6,924 nt of DNA from the NCBI GenBank assembly GCA_036379455.1, contig DASVGQ010000065.1, forward strand, positions 1-6,924, in the 5' to 3' direction. Within the stretch, counting starts at the first letter, position 1; every line of letters starts with the position of its first letter. Below the pieces are notes generated by a model. The model saw only the letters and a list, made by a program, of their open reading frames with translations, made no database searches and was not told the DNA's origin. Of this stretch, positions 1-5,811 are shown piece after piece. Position numbers and translations under genes: made by a program. The DNA is from SCRT01 sp036379455 (GTDB lineage: Bacteria > Pseudomonadota > Gammaproteobacteria > Nevskiales > Nevskiaceae).

Positions 1-254
1 TCGGAACCGTCGTCCTCGGTGATGACGATGACCTTGTGGCCGTCGATCTCCGGCCACTGCGCATGCCCCACCTCAAGGCCGCGCTGCTGCGGCAGGCCGA
101 GCGCCGCGTTCGGTCCGGACAGCGCGTCGATGAAACCCACCTTGATCGGCGCGGGCGCGGGCGCAGCCGCCGCGGTGAGCGGCGCAATAACGGCAAGCAG
201 GCCCGCCGACAGCGCGGCGCCGAGCCACCGGCCGGATGCGTGATCTCTCCACAT
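1..254 (-). CDS. ABC transporter periplasmic substrate-binding protein (branched-chain amino acid/aromatic type), 5' part
   Basis: The gene runs off the left edge, so only the first 84 codons are present. The product begins with a charged start (MWRDHASGR), a hydrophobic stretch at about residues 11-28 and an Ala-rich cleavage zone near residues 28-31 (TAAAAPAP): a Sec signal peptide. The mature start IKVGFIDALSGPNAALG (37-53) is the first beta strand and ligand loop typical of the Peripla_BP_6 (LivJ/LivK-like) family, followed by GLEVGHAQWPEIDGHKVIVI and an acidic DDGS. Family members bind branched-chain amino acids, amides or aromatic acids in the periplasm and deliver them to a Liv-type ABC permease. 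The aromatic genes nearby favour an aromatic or related acid, but that is inference. The start is supported by GGAGGA at 261-266, 6 bases upstream. The permease genes would lie outside the window. Family assignment is firm; the ligand is unknown. Confidence 0.85.
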   Translation of the reverse strand, partial: MWRDHASGRWLGAALSAGLLAVIAPLTAAAAPAPAPIKVGFIDALSGPNAALGLPQQRGLEVGHAQWPEIDGHKVIVITEDDGS

Positions 255-390
255 GGGCGCTCCTCCTCGTTCTCGTCACCACCCGCTGCATGGACCGCGC
301 GGCGCGCCGGGAGTTGCCTTCCGTCAATGAGCCGACGGCCCACGGCGCTCCGGAGAAGCCCCAGGAGCCGGGCTCACACCCGTCGAATGC

Positions 391-810
391 TCATTCGATC
401 GCAAGATCGAGATGCACCGGACTTGCGTCCCATGGGGCGTACCAGAGCTGGCAGCGCAGATCGGCCGCCGCGCGCTTGAACCTCAGGCTTCCGAGCCCAC
501 CGTTGCCGGCCGTCCATCCGGGGATGAGCCGATCCAGCAACATGAGCGCCAGCGCGCTGAGGATCTCCCGCAGGCGCTGGCCGCCTTCCTCACAGGGTCG
601 GTCGAGCGCCTCTTCCTCGCTGGCCCCATCCGCGCCCGGCGGCAGGTGGATCCCGACGATCGAGCTGTGCCCCGCGCTGCCCTCGTAGACGACCGTCGCC
701 CAGCGCAGATGCTGCTCGACGAGCATGCGCCACACGAGCTGCCGCAGGGACTGGATCGTGAAACGACCGGCGCGCTGCTTCAGCGCCGCGGGTGGACTGC
801 TCATCTGCAT
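391..810 (-). CDS. Small DUF6878-like protein of unknown function
   Basis: A 139-residue soluble protein with no signal peptide or membrane segment. The start ATG has AGGA a few bases upstream (in GCAGGAACGAAC). From memory of the family, the pattern resembles DUF6878: an early strand followed by a Gly/Ser turn (TVVYEGSAGHSSIVGI, 39-54), a helix (LREILSALALMLLDRL, 80-95), then a PGWTAGNGGLGSLRF segment (97-111) matching the family's GWexNdGayGxfxF motif, and a final strand with WYAPWD (123-128). The motif residues are drifted from the usual GDSGQ and NNDGA forms, so this is a divergent member or a lookalike. It lies 136 bases upstream of the binding-protein gene on the same strand and is divergent from the gene at 1065. 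No biochemical role is known to me for this family. A long Arg-rich plus-strand frame overlaps it and is judged spurious. Confidence 0.6.
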   Translation of the reverse strand: MQMSSPPAALKQRAGRFTIQSLRQLVWRMLVEQHLRWATVVYEGSAGHSSIVGIHLPPGADGASEEEALDRPCEEGGQRLREILSALALMLLDRLIPGWTAGNGGLGSLRFKRAAADLRCQLWYAPWDASPVHLDLAIE

Positions 811-1064
811 GTTCGTTCCTGCGTCGGGTTCAATGCACCGCGTTGGATCAGCCTTTCATCGCGCAAGTTCAAGCGGTCCCTCAAGAAGTCCCGCCGCGCG
901 TGGAATCGCGAGCGAACAAGTCCCTGTCGCACGGCCACGCGACCACGGGCACGCGGCCCACGCTGGGAGCGTCGGTGGCCGCGCCTTGACGAAAGCCCGC
1001 TCGATGACCTCGTCTGCCGCCATGACCGTGGCAGGATTGGCCCACCGACACACGGGGGATTGGC

Positions 1065-1508
1065 ATGGCAGACAAGGGTGAGGGAGCTCAAGGCTCGATC
1101 GAGGACGTGATCCCGCTGTCCCGCACCGGCGTGGTGATCGTGAACATGCTGGAGCGCGCCAAGCGCCGCGCGAAGAAGGCCGAGCGCGCCCTTCCCATCG
1201 ACCAGCTCCAGCAGCTCTCGGCGGCGATCCTCGCGGTGCGTACTGCCAGCGGCGTCCTCGTCGCCGAGGACACCTTCCGCGACGAACTGACGCTGGCCGT
1301 TTCCGACGCCCTGCCAGACGCTGCAGGCATCGACGACGCGAAGGCCGTCGTGGACGAAGCGCTCAAGCGCTGGCCATCCGTGATGCTCGGTTCGTGGCGC
1401 TACTTCGTCTGGGCCAGCCGCTTCCCCGACGACGGCCCGCTGCAGAAGCTGTCGGTGAGCGACTTCAACTACAGCATCCTCGCAGAAACGCCCCACGGCT
1501 TCGTGTAG
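1065..1508 (+). CDS. Hypothetical protein, 147 residues, not recognised
   Basis: I do not recognise this protein. It has GGGGGA at 1054-1059, 5 bases before the ATG, and a balanced amino acid composition unlike the Arg/Pro/Ala-rich shadow frames around it. Visible parts: an acidic/Gly N-terminus, a Lys/Arg-rich basic helix at about 29-42 (LERAKRRAKKAERA), a helical segment QLQQLSAAILAVRTASGVLV (48-67), an acidic helix with EDTFRDELTLAVSDAL (68-83), a further helix DAKAVVDEALKRW (91-103), and an aromatic-rich C-terminal part (LGSWRYFVWASRFP, 108-121; SDFNYSIL, 132-139). It looks like a soluble, mostly alpha-helical cytoplasmic protein. No catalytic motif is evident. It is a single gene, divergent from 391-810, with a hairpin-forming sequence about 55 bases after its stop. 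A long minus-strand frame covering the same bases reads as an Arg/His-rich shadow. Confidence 0.7.
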   Translation: MADKGEGAQGSIEDVIPLSRTGVVIVNMLERAKRRAKKAERALPIDQLQQLSAAILAVRTASGVLVAEDTFRDELTLAVSDALPDAAGIDDAKAVVDEALKRWPSVMLGSWRYFVWASRFPDDGPLQKLSVSDFNYSILAETPHGFV

Positions 1509-1564
1509 GCCAAAAGCGCGGCAATCCACAGGCCGGTGGAGCAAGCTGTGCACAAGCATGTGGA

Positions 1565-1600
1565 GCGATCCATCGCGCCCGCGCGGCCGCGACGGATCGC
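1565..1600. terminator. Possible terminator hairpin after the 1065-1508 gene
   Basis: Two 13-base arms, GCGATCCATCGCG (1565-1577) and CGCGACGGATCGC (1588-1600), pair with a single mismatch (1572/1593) around a 10-base GC-rich loop. The odd pair is A-C in a plus-strand transcript but a tolerated U-G in a minus-strand one. It lies between the plus-strand gene ending at 1508 and the convergent minus-strand gene ending at 1697, a natural place for a shared terminator. No T-run follows on either strand, so factor-independent termination is uncertain. Confidence 0.4.
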
Positions 1601-1696
1601 CGCGATGGCGAGAAAATGACCAACGCACGCCGAGCGCCTGCATGGCCGTCAAATCCCTGCGTCGCGCGCAACAGGCCCGGTGTGTCGTAGTCGGCC

Positions 1697-1912
1697 CTAC
1701 AACGAAAAGAAGTCGGGATCCGCGCCCATGCGCCCGAGCGCCGCGACGACTTCCTCGGCGTTCAGCTCGACTTCGCCGTCCAGCGCCAGCCCCGCCACGC
1801 AGTTGAAGTCCGCCGCGTCATCGCTGATCTGCTCCACGCTCGCCGGGGTATAGCGGCCCTCGCTCAACACCTCGACGATGAAGCGCGTCCGGTAGAACCT
1901 GCGCCCAGCCAT
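1697..1912 (-). CDS. Small conserved hypothetical protein, 71 residues
   Basis: A compact acidic protein beginning MAGRRFYRTRFIVEVLSEG. The chosen ATG is preceded by GGAG with a 6-base spacing (GGAGAAGGGA); an in-frame GTG four codons earlier overlaps this ribosome binding site and is a poorer start. The layout, a beta strand YRTRFIVEVLSEG (7-19), then YTPASVEQISDDAADFNCVAG (21-41), a variable strand, and the C-terminal helix plus tail EEVVAALGRMGADPDFFSL (53-71), matches small bacterial proteins I recall with a VEVLSE...L..I.YDI..G.C.G motif and an ending close to GSDPEFF.L. Their function is unknown to me; they occur widely, often in accessory or phage-like gene sets. It is convergent with the 1065 gene. 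The reading is confident as a gene, not as to function. Confidence 0.7.
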   Translation of the reverse strand: MAGRRFYRTRFIVEVLSEGRYTPASVEQISDDAADFNCVAGLALDGEVELNAEEVVAALGRMGADPDFFSL

Positions 1913-2206
1913 TCCCTTCTCCACGGTCGCCGGGCAACCGCCGGCCGCGCACGCTGGTGCGCGGGCGCCGCGCGACGCCGATCTCGTCCACCACGAGCGC
2001 CGGCGGCTGCGGGCTCAAGACACCGCGAACGTGGCAGCCCGCATCTCGCCGTGGATCGCCAGCGCCGCCGCGGATCGCCGGCGTCGCTTCACACAGCACG
2101 GCGCGCCACGCGTCGATCACGGTCGCGCTCCGGGGCCATCCTCGTCGCCGCCCGTCGACCGCTCGGGAGAGTCACGCCGACCGTCACGCCCTTGCAGCCC
2201 GCATCG
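1913..2206. other. Gene-free stretch
   Basis: Very GC-rich DNA between the start of the 71-residue gene and the end of the phasin-like gene. Open frames exist on both strands, but their translations are Arg/Pro/Ala-rich shadows without a ribosome binding site or any motif I recognise. A promoter for the minus-strand gene at 1912 should lie here, but I see no convincing -35/-10 pair. It could be decayed coding sequence; nothing supports that directly. Confidence 0.4.
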
Positions 2207-2566
2207 TCAACCCGTGGCGCCGCGCCCCGAGCCAGCGGCTCCGCGCAGCACGCCGGCGTAACCCTTGCCTGTCTCGCGCGCGATCTCATGCAGCCTTTCA
2301 ACGTAACGGGCGGCCTGCCGCGCGGCTTCACGACCAGCCGCACCGAGCTGCTCCATCAGCTGCGCCGGGCCGCGCGGGGCGCTCGATACGTGAAACGAGG
2401 CCACGCAGGCGTCGCCGAAGGCTTGTACCGCCTCCAGCGAGCAGGACCCGAAGTCCCGGAAAGCCGTTGCATTGACTTGCGCCAGCGCCAGCGCGCGTTC
2501 AACCGATTCCTCGCAGCCGTCGGCAAACCACGCGGGGAACACCGTTGCATCCGTTGTTTCAGGCAT
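2207..2566 (-). CDS. Phasin-like protein
   Basis: A 119-residue, almost entirely helical soluble protein. The start is well supported by GGAGG (complement of 2573-2577), 6 bases from the ATG. The pattern of amphipathic helices, ESVERALALAQVNATAFRDF (20-39), SLEAVQAFGDACVASF (43-58), then PAQLMEQLGAAGREAARQAA (67-86) and RYVERLHEIARETGKGYAGVL (87-107), resembles the Phasin_2 family (granule-associated proteins that coat polyhydroxyalkanoate granules). The segment with a Tyr followed by a helix ending in EIARETGKGYAGVL corresponds to the family's YaRELYEIAseTqaEl-like C-terminal part. It is shorter than typical phasins of about 180 residues, lacking the long C-terminal tail. It lies 122 bases after the ligB remnant on the same strand. 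The role is inferred from family resemblance only; another small helical protein is possible. Confidence 0.6.
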   Translation of the reverse strand: MPETTDATVFPAWFADGCEESVERALALAQVNATAFRDFGSCSLEAVQAFGDACVASFHVSSAPRGPAQLMEQLGAAGREAARQAARYVERLHEIARETGKGYAGVLRGAAGSGRGATG

Positions 2567-2688
2567 GACACACCTCCATCAAGAGAAAAGCACCGCCACG
2601 AAACACCGGTCGGTCAGGGCACCTGCGACAGACGAGCTTTTGCGATACCGCTCGCCGCACCCAACCGCACCTGCGCGCGACATGTCGT

Positions 2689-2865
2689 TCACGCCGCCCT
2701 CGGCAACGCCCACTGGGCTGCCGGTCGCAGGGCCTGCAGGCCCGTCGCGGTGTTCGAGATCAGCACGTGGTAGTTCGAATGCACTTCCGTTACCGGCGCG
2801 GCGTCCAGCGCGCGGTCGATCGCCGCCACGTGCGAGGTGCAGACGCTGCCGACGATGTGCGCCAT
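2689..2865 (-). pseudogene. ligB: ligB remnant: protocatechuate 4,5-dioxygenase beta subunit with internal deletion
   Basis: A 58-codon frame that begins 2 bases after the ligA stop. Residues 1-21 (MAHIVGSVCTSHVAAIDRAL then D) match the N-terminus of class III extradiol dioxygenase beta subunits (LigB/PmdB start like MARITASVFTSHVPAIGAAM, as I recall). Residues 22-48 (AAPVTEVHSNYHVLISNTAT then GLQALRP) match their extreme C-terminus, where PmdB has KVAHRFYHVPASNTAVGHLI. A family member is about 280-290 residues, so roughly 230 internal residues are missing and the two ends are joined in frame near 2800-2806. The iron ligand His12 is kept; the second iron histidine, the catalytic histidine and the iron-binding glutamate all lie in the lost part. 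The conserved prolines after SHV and YHV are replaced by Ala and Leu, which suggests relaxed selection. It cannot be a working dioxygenase. A folded mini-protein, or an assembly or sequencing deletion, are the alternatives. Confidence 0.75.
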
Positions 2866-2867
2866 CG

Positions 2868-3227
2868 TCAGGCCCCGGCCGCGGCAAGCTTCGCCTGGAA
2901 CTGCTCCTTGGTCACACCGGTTTCCTGCGCGCCGAGGTCCTGGACGTCCAGGCCGAAGATGCCCGCGAGCTTGGCGAGGTAGTAGATGTGTCCACCGGCG
3001 GCAATCATCTGCAGCACGTTGCGGCTGCGCACCGCGGCCTTCTGCTCGTCCGTGAGGCCGTACTGCGCCATGTAGCCCTCCTCGTCCTCCCGGAAGGCCT
3101 CGCGGTTGTCGGCCGAGTTGAAGCTGAAGCACATGCGGTTCAAGGCATAGCCGCGACGCGCGAGGCTGCCGTCGAAGATGGTGGTGCCGGGAATGGCGTG
3201 CCGCAGGGAAGTGACGTTCGTGTCCAT
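2868..3227 (-). CDS. ligA: LigA-type alpha subunit of protocatechuate 4,5-dioxygenase (class III extradiol dioxygenase small subunit)
   Basis: A 119-residue protein recognised by the LigA fold signature: GTTIFDGSLARRGYALNRMC (14-33), FSFNSADNREAFREDEEGYM (34-53), YGLTDEQKAAVRSRN (56-70) and AGGHIYYLAKLAGIFGLDVQ (77-96). LigA is the non-catalytic alpha subunit that covers the active site of the LigB beta subunit in the Fe(II) enzyme opening protocatechuate between C4 and C5. The start is set by GGAGG 7 bases upstream; an open in-frame extension further upstream (to about 3425) has no family similarity and overlaps the divergent regulator. Length fits the shorter LigA forms. All signature regions are intact, with no sign of decay, although the ligB copy directly downstream has lost its core. 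It is divergent from the AraC regulator gene, the usual arrangement for a regulated catabolic unit. The actual ring substrate (protocatechuate, gallate or related) cannot be told from LigA alone. Confidence 0.85.
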   Translation of the reverse strand: MDTNVTSLRHAIPGTTIFDGSLARRGYALNRMCFSFNSADNREAFREDEEGYMAQYGLTDEQKAAVRSRNVLQMIAAGGHIYYLAKLAGIFGLDVQDLGAQETGVTKEQFQAKLAAAGA

Positions 3228-3357
3228 GATGAATCCTCCAAGGCCTGGCGCCGGCATCCGTCTGGAGATGCCGTTCATCGATAACCCATCATGCCGGCGG
3301 GCGTTGACTTGATGAATGGAATTTTCGCCTGGCAAACTGTACATATCGGGGAAGGCG
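3228..3357. promoter_or_regulatory. Divergent intergenic region between ligA and the AraC-family regulator
   Basis: 130 bases that must carry both divergent promoters. On the plus strand TTGACT at 3304-3309 is a good -35 match, but no -10 with proper spacing follows. The AT-richest part, 3312-3347, contains ATTTTC (3321-3326) and GCAAACTGTAC (3332-3342). A similar pair of blocks lies upstream of hpaD at 5558-5580. This is the likeliest place for a regulator operator; the exact sites are not established. Confidence 0.4.
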
Positions 3358-4296
3358 ATGGAGGAGACCGTCGTGACCCACCTGATTCCGGCGCCGCCGG
3401 AGCACGACCACTCGACCGTACCCATCTACAAGCTCTACGGCTACGGCAACACCTGGACGGTGGCCGACCCGCTGTTTTGCGAAACCATCGGCGCACAGAA
3501 GCAGTTGCACAAATGGCACGTGCAGCCGCACAAGCACGTCGGCCTGTTCCAGATCCTGTTCGTGGAAGTTGGCGGGCTGGTCGCCACCCTGGACGGCCGG
3601 CAGGAGCCAGCGGAGGAAGGCAGCGTCATCCTCATCCCGCAGCTCGCCGTGCACGAGTTCGCGTTCCGGCCGGAGACGATCGGCTACATCCTGACGCTGA
3701 CGAACGGCCTGCTGCAGCAGGTCTGCACGCGTTTCGGCCTGACGCTCCACCAGCTCACCGATCCGGTGGTCGTGAAGCCGTGGGGCGGGCGGCAGGACCA
3801 CTACGCGCTGTCCTGCCTGCACCACCTGGACGAGGAATACCACAGCGTCTACAGCCCGAGCCGCAGCCCGCTGCTCGAGGCCACGCTCGGCATCATCCTC
3901 GTATGGATTCACCGCCGCTATCATCTCGGCGCCACGGCGAGCAGCAAGCCGGACCCGGGCAGCCGCCATCTGGGGCGATACGCCCAGCTCATCGAGAAGT
4001 ACTACCGGGAGCACCACCGCGTGAGCTGGTACGCGGGGCAGATCGGCGTGACGGCGGCGCATCTCAATGCCATCACCCAGTCCCTGGCGGGCAAGTCGGC
4101 GCTGCGGCTGATCCACGAACGCCTGATGCTCGAGGCGCGGCGGGAACTCATCTACACGGCGCGCCCGGTGTCCGTCATCTCCGACTACCTCGGCTTCTCC
4201 GACCCGGCGTACTTCACGCGTTTCTTCACGCGCGAAACATCGGCCTCACCGCGCGCGTTCCGCCGACGCGAGGCCGCGGCCGCGCCGGTCGAGTGA
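3358..4296 (+). CDS. AraC-family transcriptional regulator, PobR/HpaA-like
   Basis: A 312-residue regulator from the chosen start. The N-terminal sensor half holds a cupin-type effector fold with WHVQPHKHVGLFQILFVEVG (residues 53-72) and the strand GSVILIPQLAVHEFAF (88-103). The C-terminal half is an AraC/XylS double helix-turn-helix: VSWYAGQIGVTAAHLNAITQ then SLAGKSALRLIHERLMLEAR (222-261), and SVISDYLGFSDPAYFTRFFT (272-291) ending SPRAFRR. This fits AraC-type activators of aromatic catabolism such as PobR (4-hydroxybenzoate) and HpaA (4-hydroxyphenylacetate). The start at 3358 has GGGGA 5 bases upstream. An earlier in-frame ATG at 3316 would add 14 residues, but it lacks a ribosome binding site and its codons (TTT, AAA, ATA) look intergenic. 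The gene is divergent from ligA and lies 1.5 kb from hpaD, so it may activate either set in response to an aromatic acid. Effector and targets are inference. Confidence 0.85.
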   Translation: MEETVVTHLIPAPPEHDHSTVPIYKLYGYGNTWTVADPLFCETIGAQKQLHKWHVQPHKHVGLFQILFVEVGGLVATLDGRQEPAEEGSVILIPQLAVHEFAFRPETIGYILTLTNGLLQQVCTRFGLTLHQLTDPVVVKPWGGRQDHYALSCLHHLDEEYHSVYSPSRSPLLEATLGIILVWIHRRYHLGATASSKPDPGSRHLGRYAQLIEKYYREHHRVSWYAGQIGVTAAHLNAITQSLAGKSALRLIHERLMLEARRELIYTARPVSVISDYLGFSDPAYFTRFFTRETSASPRAFRRREAAAAPVE

Positions 4297-4470
4297 TCCG
4301 CAGAACGTTCCACCTGGCTCGCGGCCCGCGGTGGACGCAGATCGCGGCGGGAGGCGAACACCGACACCCGATGAGCGCGCCCATGCCGAAGCCGTCAACG
4401 AGACGCGCGTGCCTGGCGGCGGCGCACCGGGCGGCCGCGCACAAACACGCTGACCCGGCGTCCTCTTGCG

Positions 4471-5412
4471 CTACGTCCAGTTGCGCGGCACGAGGTAGTC
4501 GGCAAGCCGCGCTTCGGGCGTACCGACCTCCGGGACGTAGCCGTACTCGTAGCGCAGGCGCGGCGGCAGCGACATGAGGATGGACTCCGCGCGCCCGCCG
4601 GACTGCAGCCCGAACAACGTGCCGCGGTCGTAGACCAGGTTGAACTCCACGTAGCGTCCGCGTCGGTAGAGCTGGAACTCGCGCTCGCGCTCGCCGTAGG
4701 GCGTGTCCTTGCGACGCTCCACGATCGGCAGGTAGGCCTCGAGAAAACCGTTGCCGACCGCCCGCAGGAACGCGAAGCAGCGGTCGAAGCCCCACTCGTT
4801 CAAATCGTCGAAGAACAGCCCGCCGACGCCGCGCATCTCGTGGCGGTGCTTGAGGTAGAAGTAGTCGTCGCACCATTTCTTGTAGCGCGCGTAGACGTCG
4901 TCGCCGAAGGGTTCGCACACCCCGCGCGCCACCGCGTGCCAGTGGCGGCAGTCCTCGTCCACCGGATAGAAGGGCGTGAGGTCGAAGCCGCCGCCGATCC
5001 ACCAGAGGGTCTCCCCGCCCGGCGTGACGGCCGAGAAGTAGCGCACATTGGCGTGGCTGGTCGGCACGTGCGGATTGGTCGGATGGATGACGAGCGAGAT
5101 ACCCGTCGCGTCCCACTTCGCCCCAGCCAGCTGCGGCCGCTTGGCGGTAGCGGACGGCGGCAGCGCGTGCCCCGAGACGCGCGAATAGTTGACGCCGGCC
5201 TGCTCGAACACCGCGCCGTTCTTGAGCACCCGGGTACTGCCCCGCCCGCCCGCCGGTCCGGCCTTGGCACCGTCGCCCGGCGGCTCGCGGCGCCAGTCGT
5301 CGACCGCGAAGCGCGCCGCGCCGTCCAGCTGCTCCAGCTTCGCGCAGATGCGCTCCTGCAGGTCGCGCACGAACACGTCGACGCGGTCCAGCGGTTCAGC
5401 TCCCACACGCAT
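4471..5412 (-). CDS. hemF: Oxygen-dependent coproporphyrinogen III oxidase
   Basis: HemF catalyses O2-dependent oxidative decarboxylation of coproporphyrinogen III to protoporphyrinogen IX, a late step of haem synthesis in the cytoplasm. The 313-residue product is close to the E. coli length (299). The family signature is complete: KKWCDDYFYLKHRHEMRGVG then GLFFDD (178-203). Other conserved blocks are NGAVFEQAGVNYSRVSG (65-81), ISLVIHPTNPHVPTSHANVR (105-124), WWIGGGFDLTPFYP (137-150) and GRYVEFNLVYDRGTLFGLQS then GGRAESILMSLPP (252-284). The protein ends with the usual VPRNW. The start is set by GGAGG about 6 bases upstream; the frame stays open further upstream without family similarity. It is convergent with the regulator gene and divergent from hpaD, so it is probably its own transcription unit. 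A haem housekeeping gene among aromatic genes is unexpected but not unique. Confidence 0.97.
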   Translation of the reverse strand: MRVGAEPLDRVDVFVRDLQERICAKLEQLDGAARFAVDDWRREPPGDGAKAGPAGGRGSTRVLKNGAVFEQAGVNYSRVSGHALPPSATAKRPQLAGAKWDATGISLVIHPTNPHVPTSHANVRYFSAVTPGGETLWWIGGGFDLTPFYPVDEDCRHWHAVARGVCEPFGDDVYARYKKWCDDYFYLKHRHEMRGVGGLFFDDLNEWGFDRCFAFLRAVGNGFLEAYLPIVERRKDTPYGEREREFQLYRRGRYVEFNLVYDRGTLFGLQSGGRAESILMSLPPRLRYEYGYVPEVGTPEARLADYLVPRNWT

Positions 5413-5811
5413 CTCTCGACCTCCTTGCCTGCTCGAGCCACAAGGCGCATCGTCGAAGCGAGAATCCGGCAGCGCCCTGAGGAGTCTTTCCGGGTCCCGG
5501 GCCCCTTTCTGCACGATGCCTCGCCACGGTAGCAGCACGCTCCCGACGACGACATGTATTTTCCTTCGCTGCAACTGGACGGACGGGGGGCGGCGTTCAA
5601 CCGCGCCGTTCCGCGCACAAACGTTCGCCGCGCCGCCGTTACGTGCAAGTCTTCGACGGGAAAATGCATTCCGCGACGACGTGAGCCATCGCAGCATGCG
5701 ATGGACGAGTTCGTCTCCACGATCCATCCGTGGAAGACGCACACCACTCATCGGGGGCCATGGAACGATCCCGCGCGGACGCCCGGCCCCCGCCTCACGG
5801 AGGAGGTCGAA
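5413..5811. promoter_or_regulatory. Gene-free divergent control region between hemF and hpaD
   Basis: Nearly 400 bases without a supported gene; frames are open on both strands but read as low-similarity shadows. It should hold the hemF promoter (leftward) and the hpaD promoter (rightward). Visible structure: ATGTATTTTCC (5554-5564) and its near inverted copy GGAAAATGCAT (5659-5669), one mismatch, in the most AT-rich spots of the region; TCCACG/CGTGGA arms (5716-5721 and 5729-5734) around 7 bases; and an ATTTTC...GCAACTGGAC block (5558-5580) resembling one upstream of the AraC gene. No clear sigma-70 or sigma-54 promoter could be picked by eye. These look like regulator sites, but that is inference. 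Confidence 0.45.

Noticed and set aside
412..1110. 232-codon plus-strand open frame
   Set aside because: Arg/Pro-rich, antisense to the DUF6878-like gene and overlapping the start of the 1065 gene, with no ribosome binding site.
801..1652. 283-codon minus-strand open frame
   Set aside because: Arg/His-rich translation with no recognisable motif. It is antisense to the better supported gene at 1065-1508 and runs through spacer and hairpin sequence: a GC-rich shadow.
2678..2687. 10-base palindrome CGACATGTCG at the end of the ligB remnant
   Set aside because: Short palindromes of this size are expected by chance in GC-rich DNA and nothing else marks it as a site.
1957..2773. Overlapping long plus-strand frames (172 and 240 codons)
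   Set aside because: Arg/Ala/Pro-rich translations antisense to the phasin-like gene and the ligB remnant, without motif or ribosome binding site.
3228..3425. Upstream extension of ligA to a 185-residue protein
   Set aside because: It would overlap the divergent regulator and adds residues unlike LigA; the ATG at 3227 has GGAGG 7 bases upstream.
4309..4335. TCCACC/GGTGGA hairpin as a terminator between the AraC gene and hemF
   Set aside because: Only 6-bp arms with a 15-base gap and no T-run. The place is right for a bidirectional terminator, but the structure is too weak to call.
3291..4577. 428-codon plus-strand frame, and a 275-codon minus-strand frame (3289-4116)
   Set aside because: Both are out-of-frame shadows of the AraC-family gene, whose frame carries the clear double helix-turn-helix.
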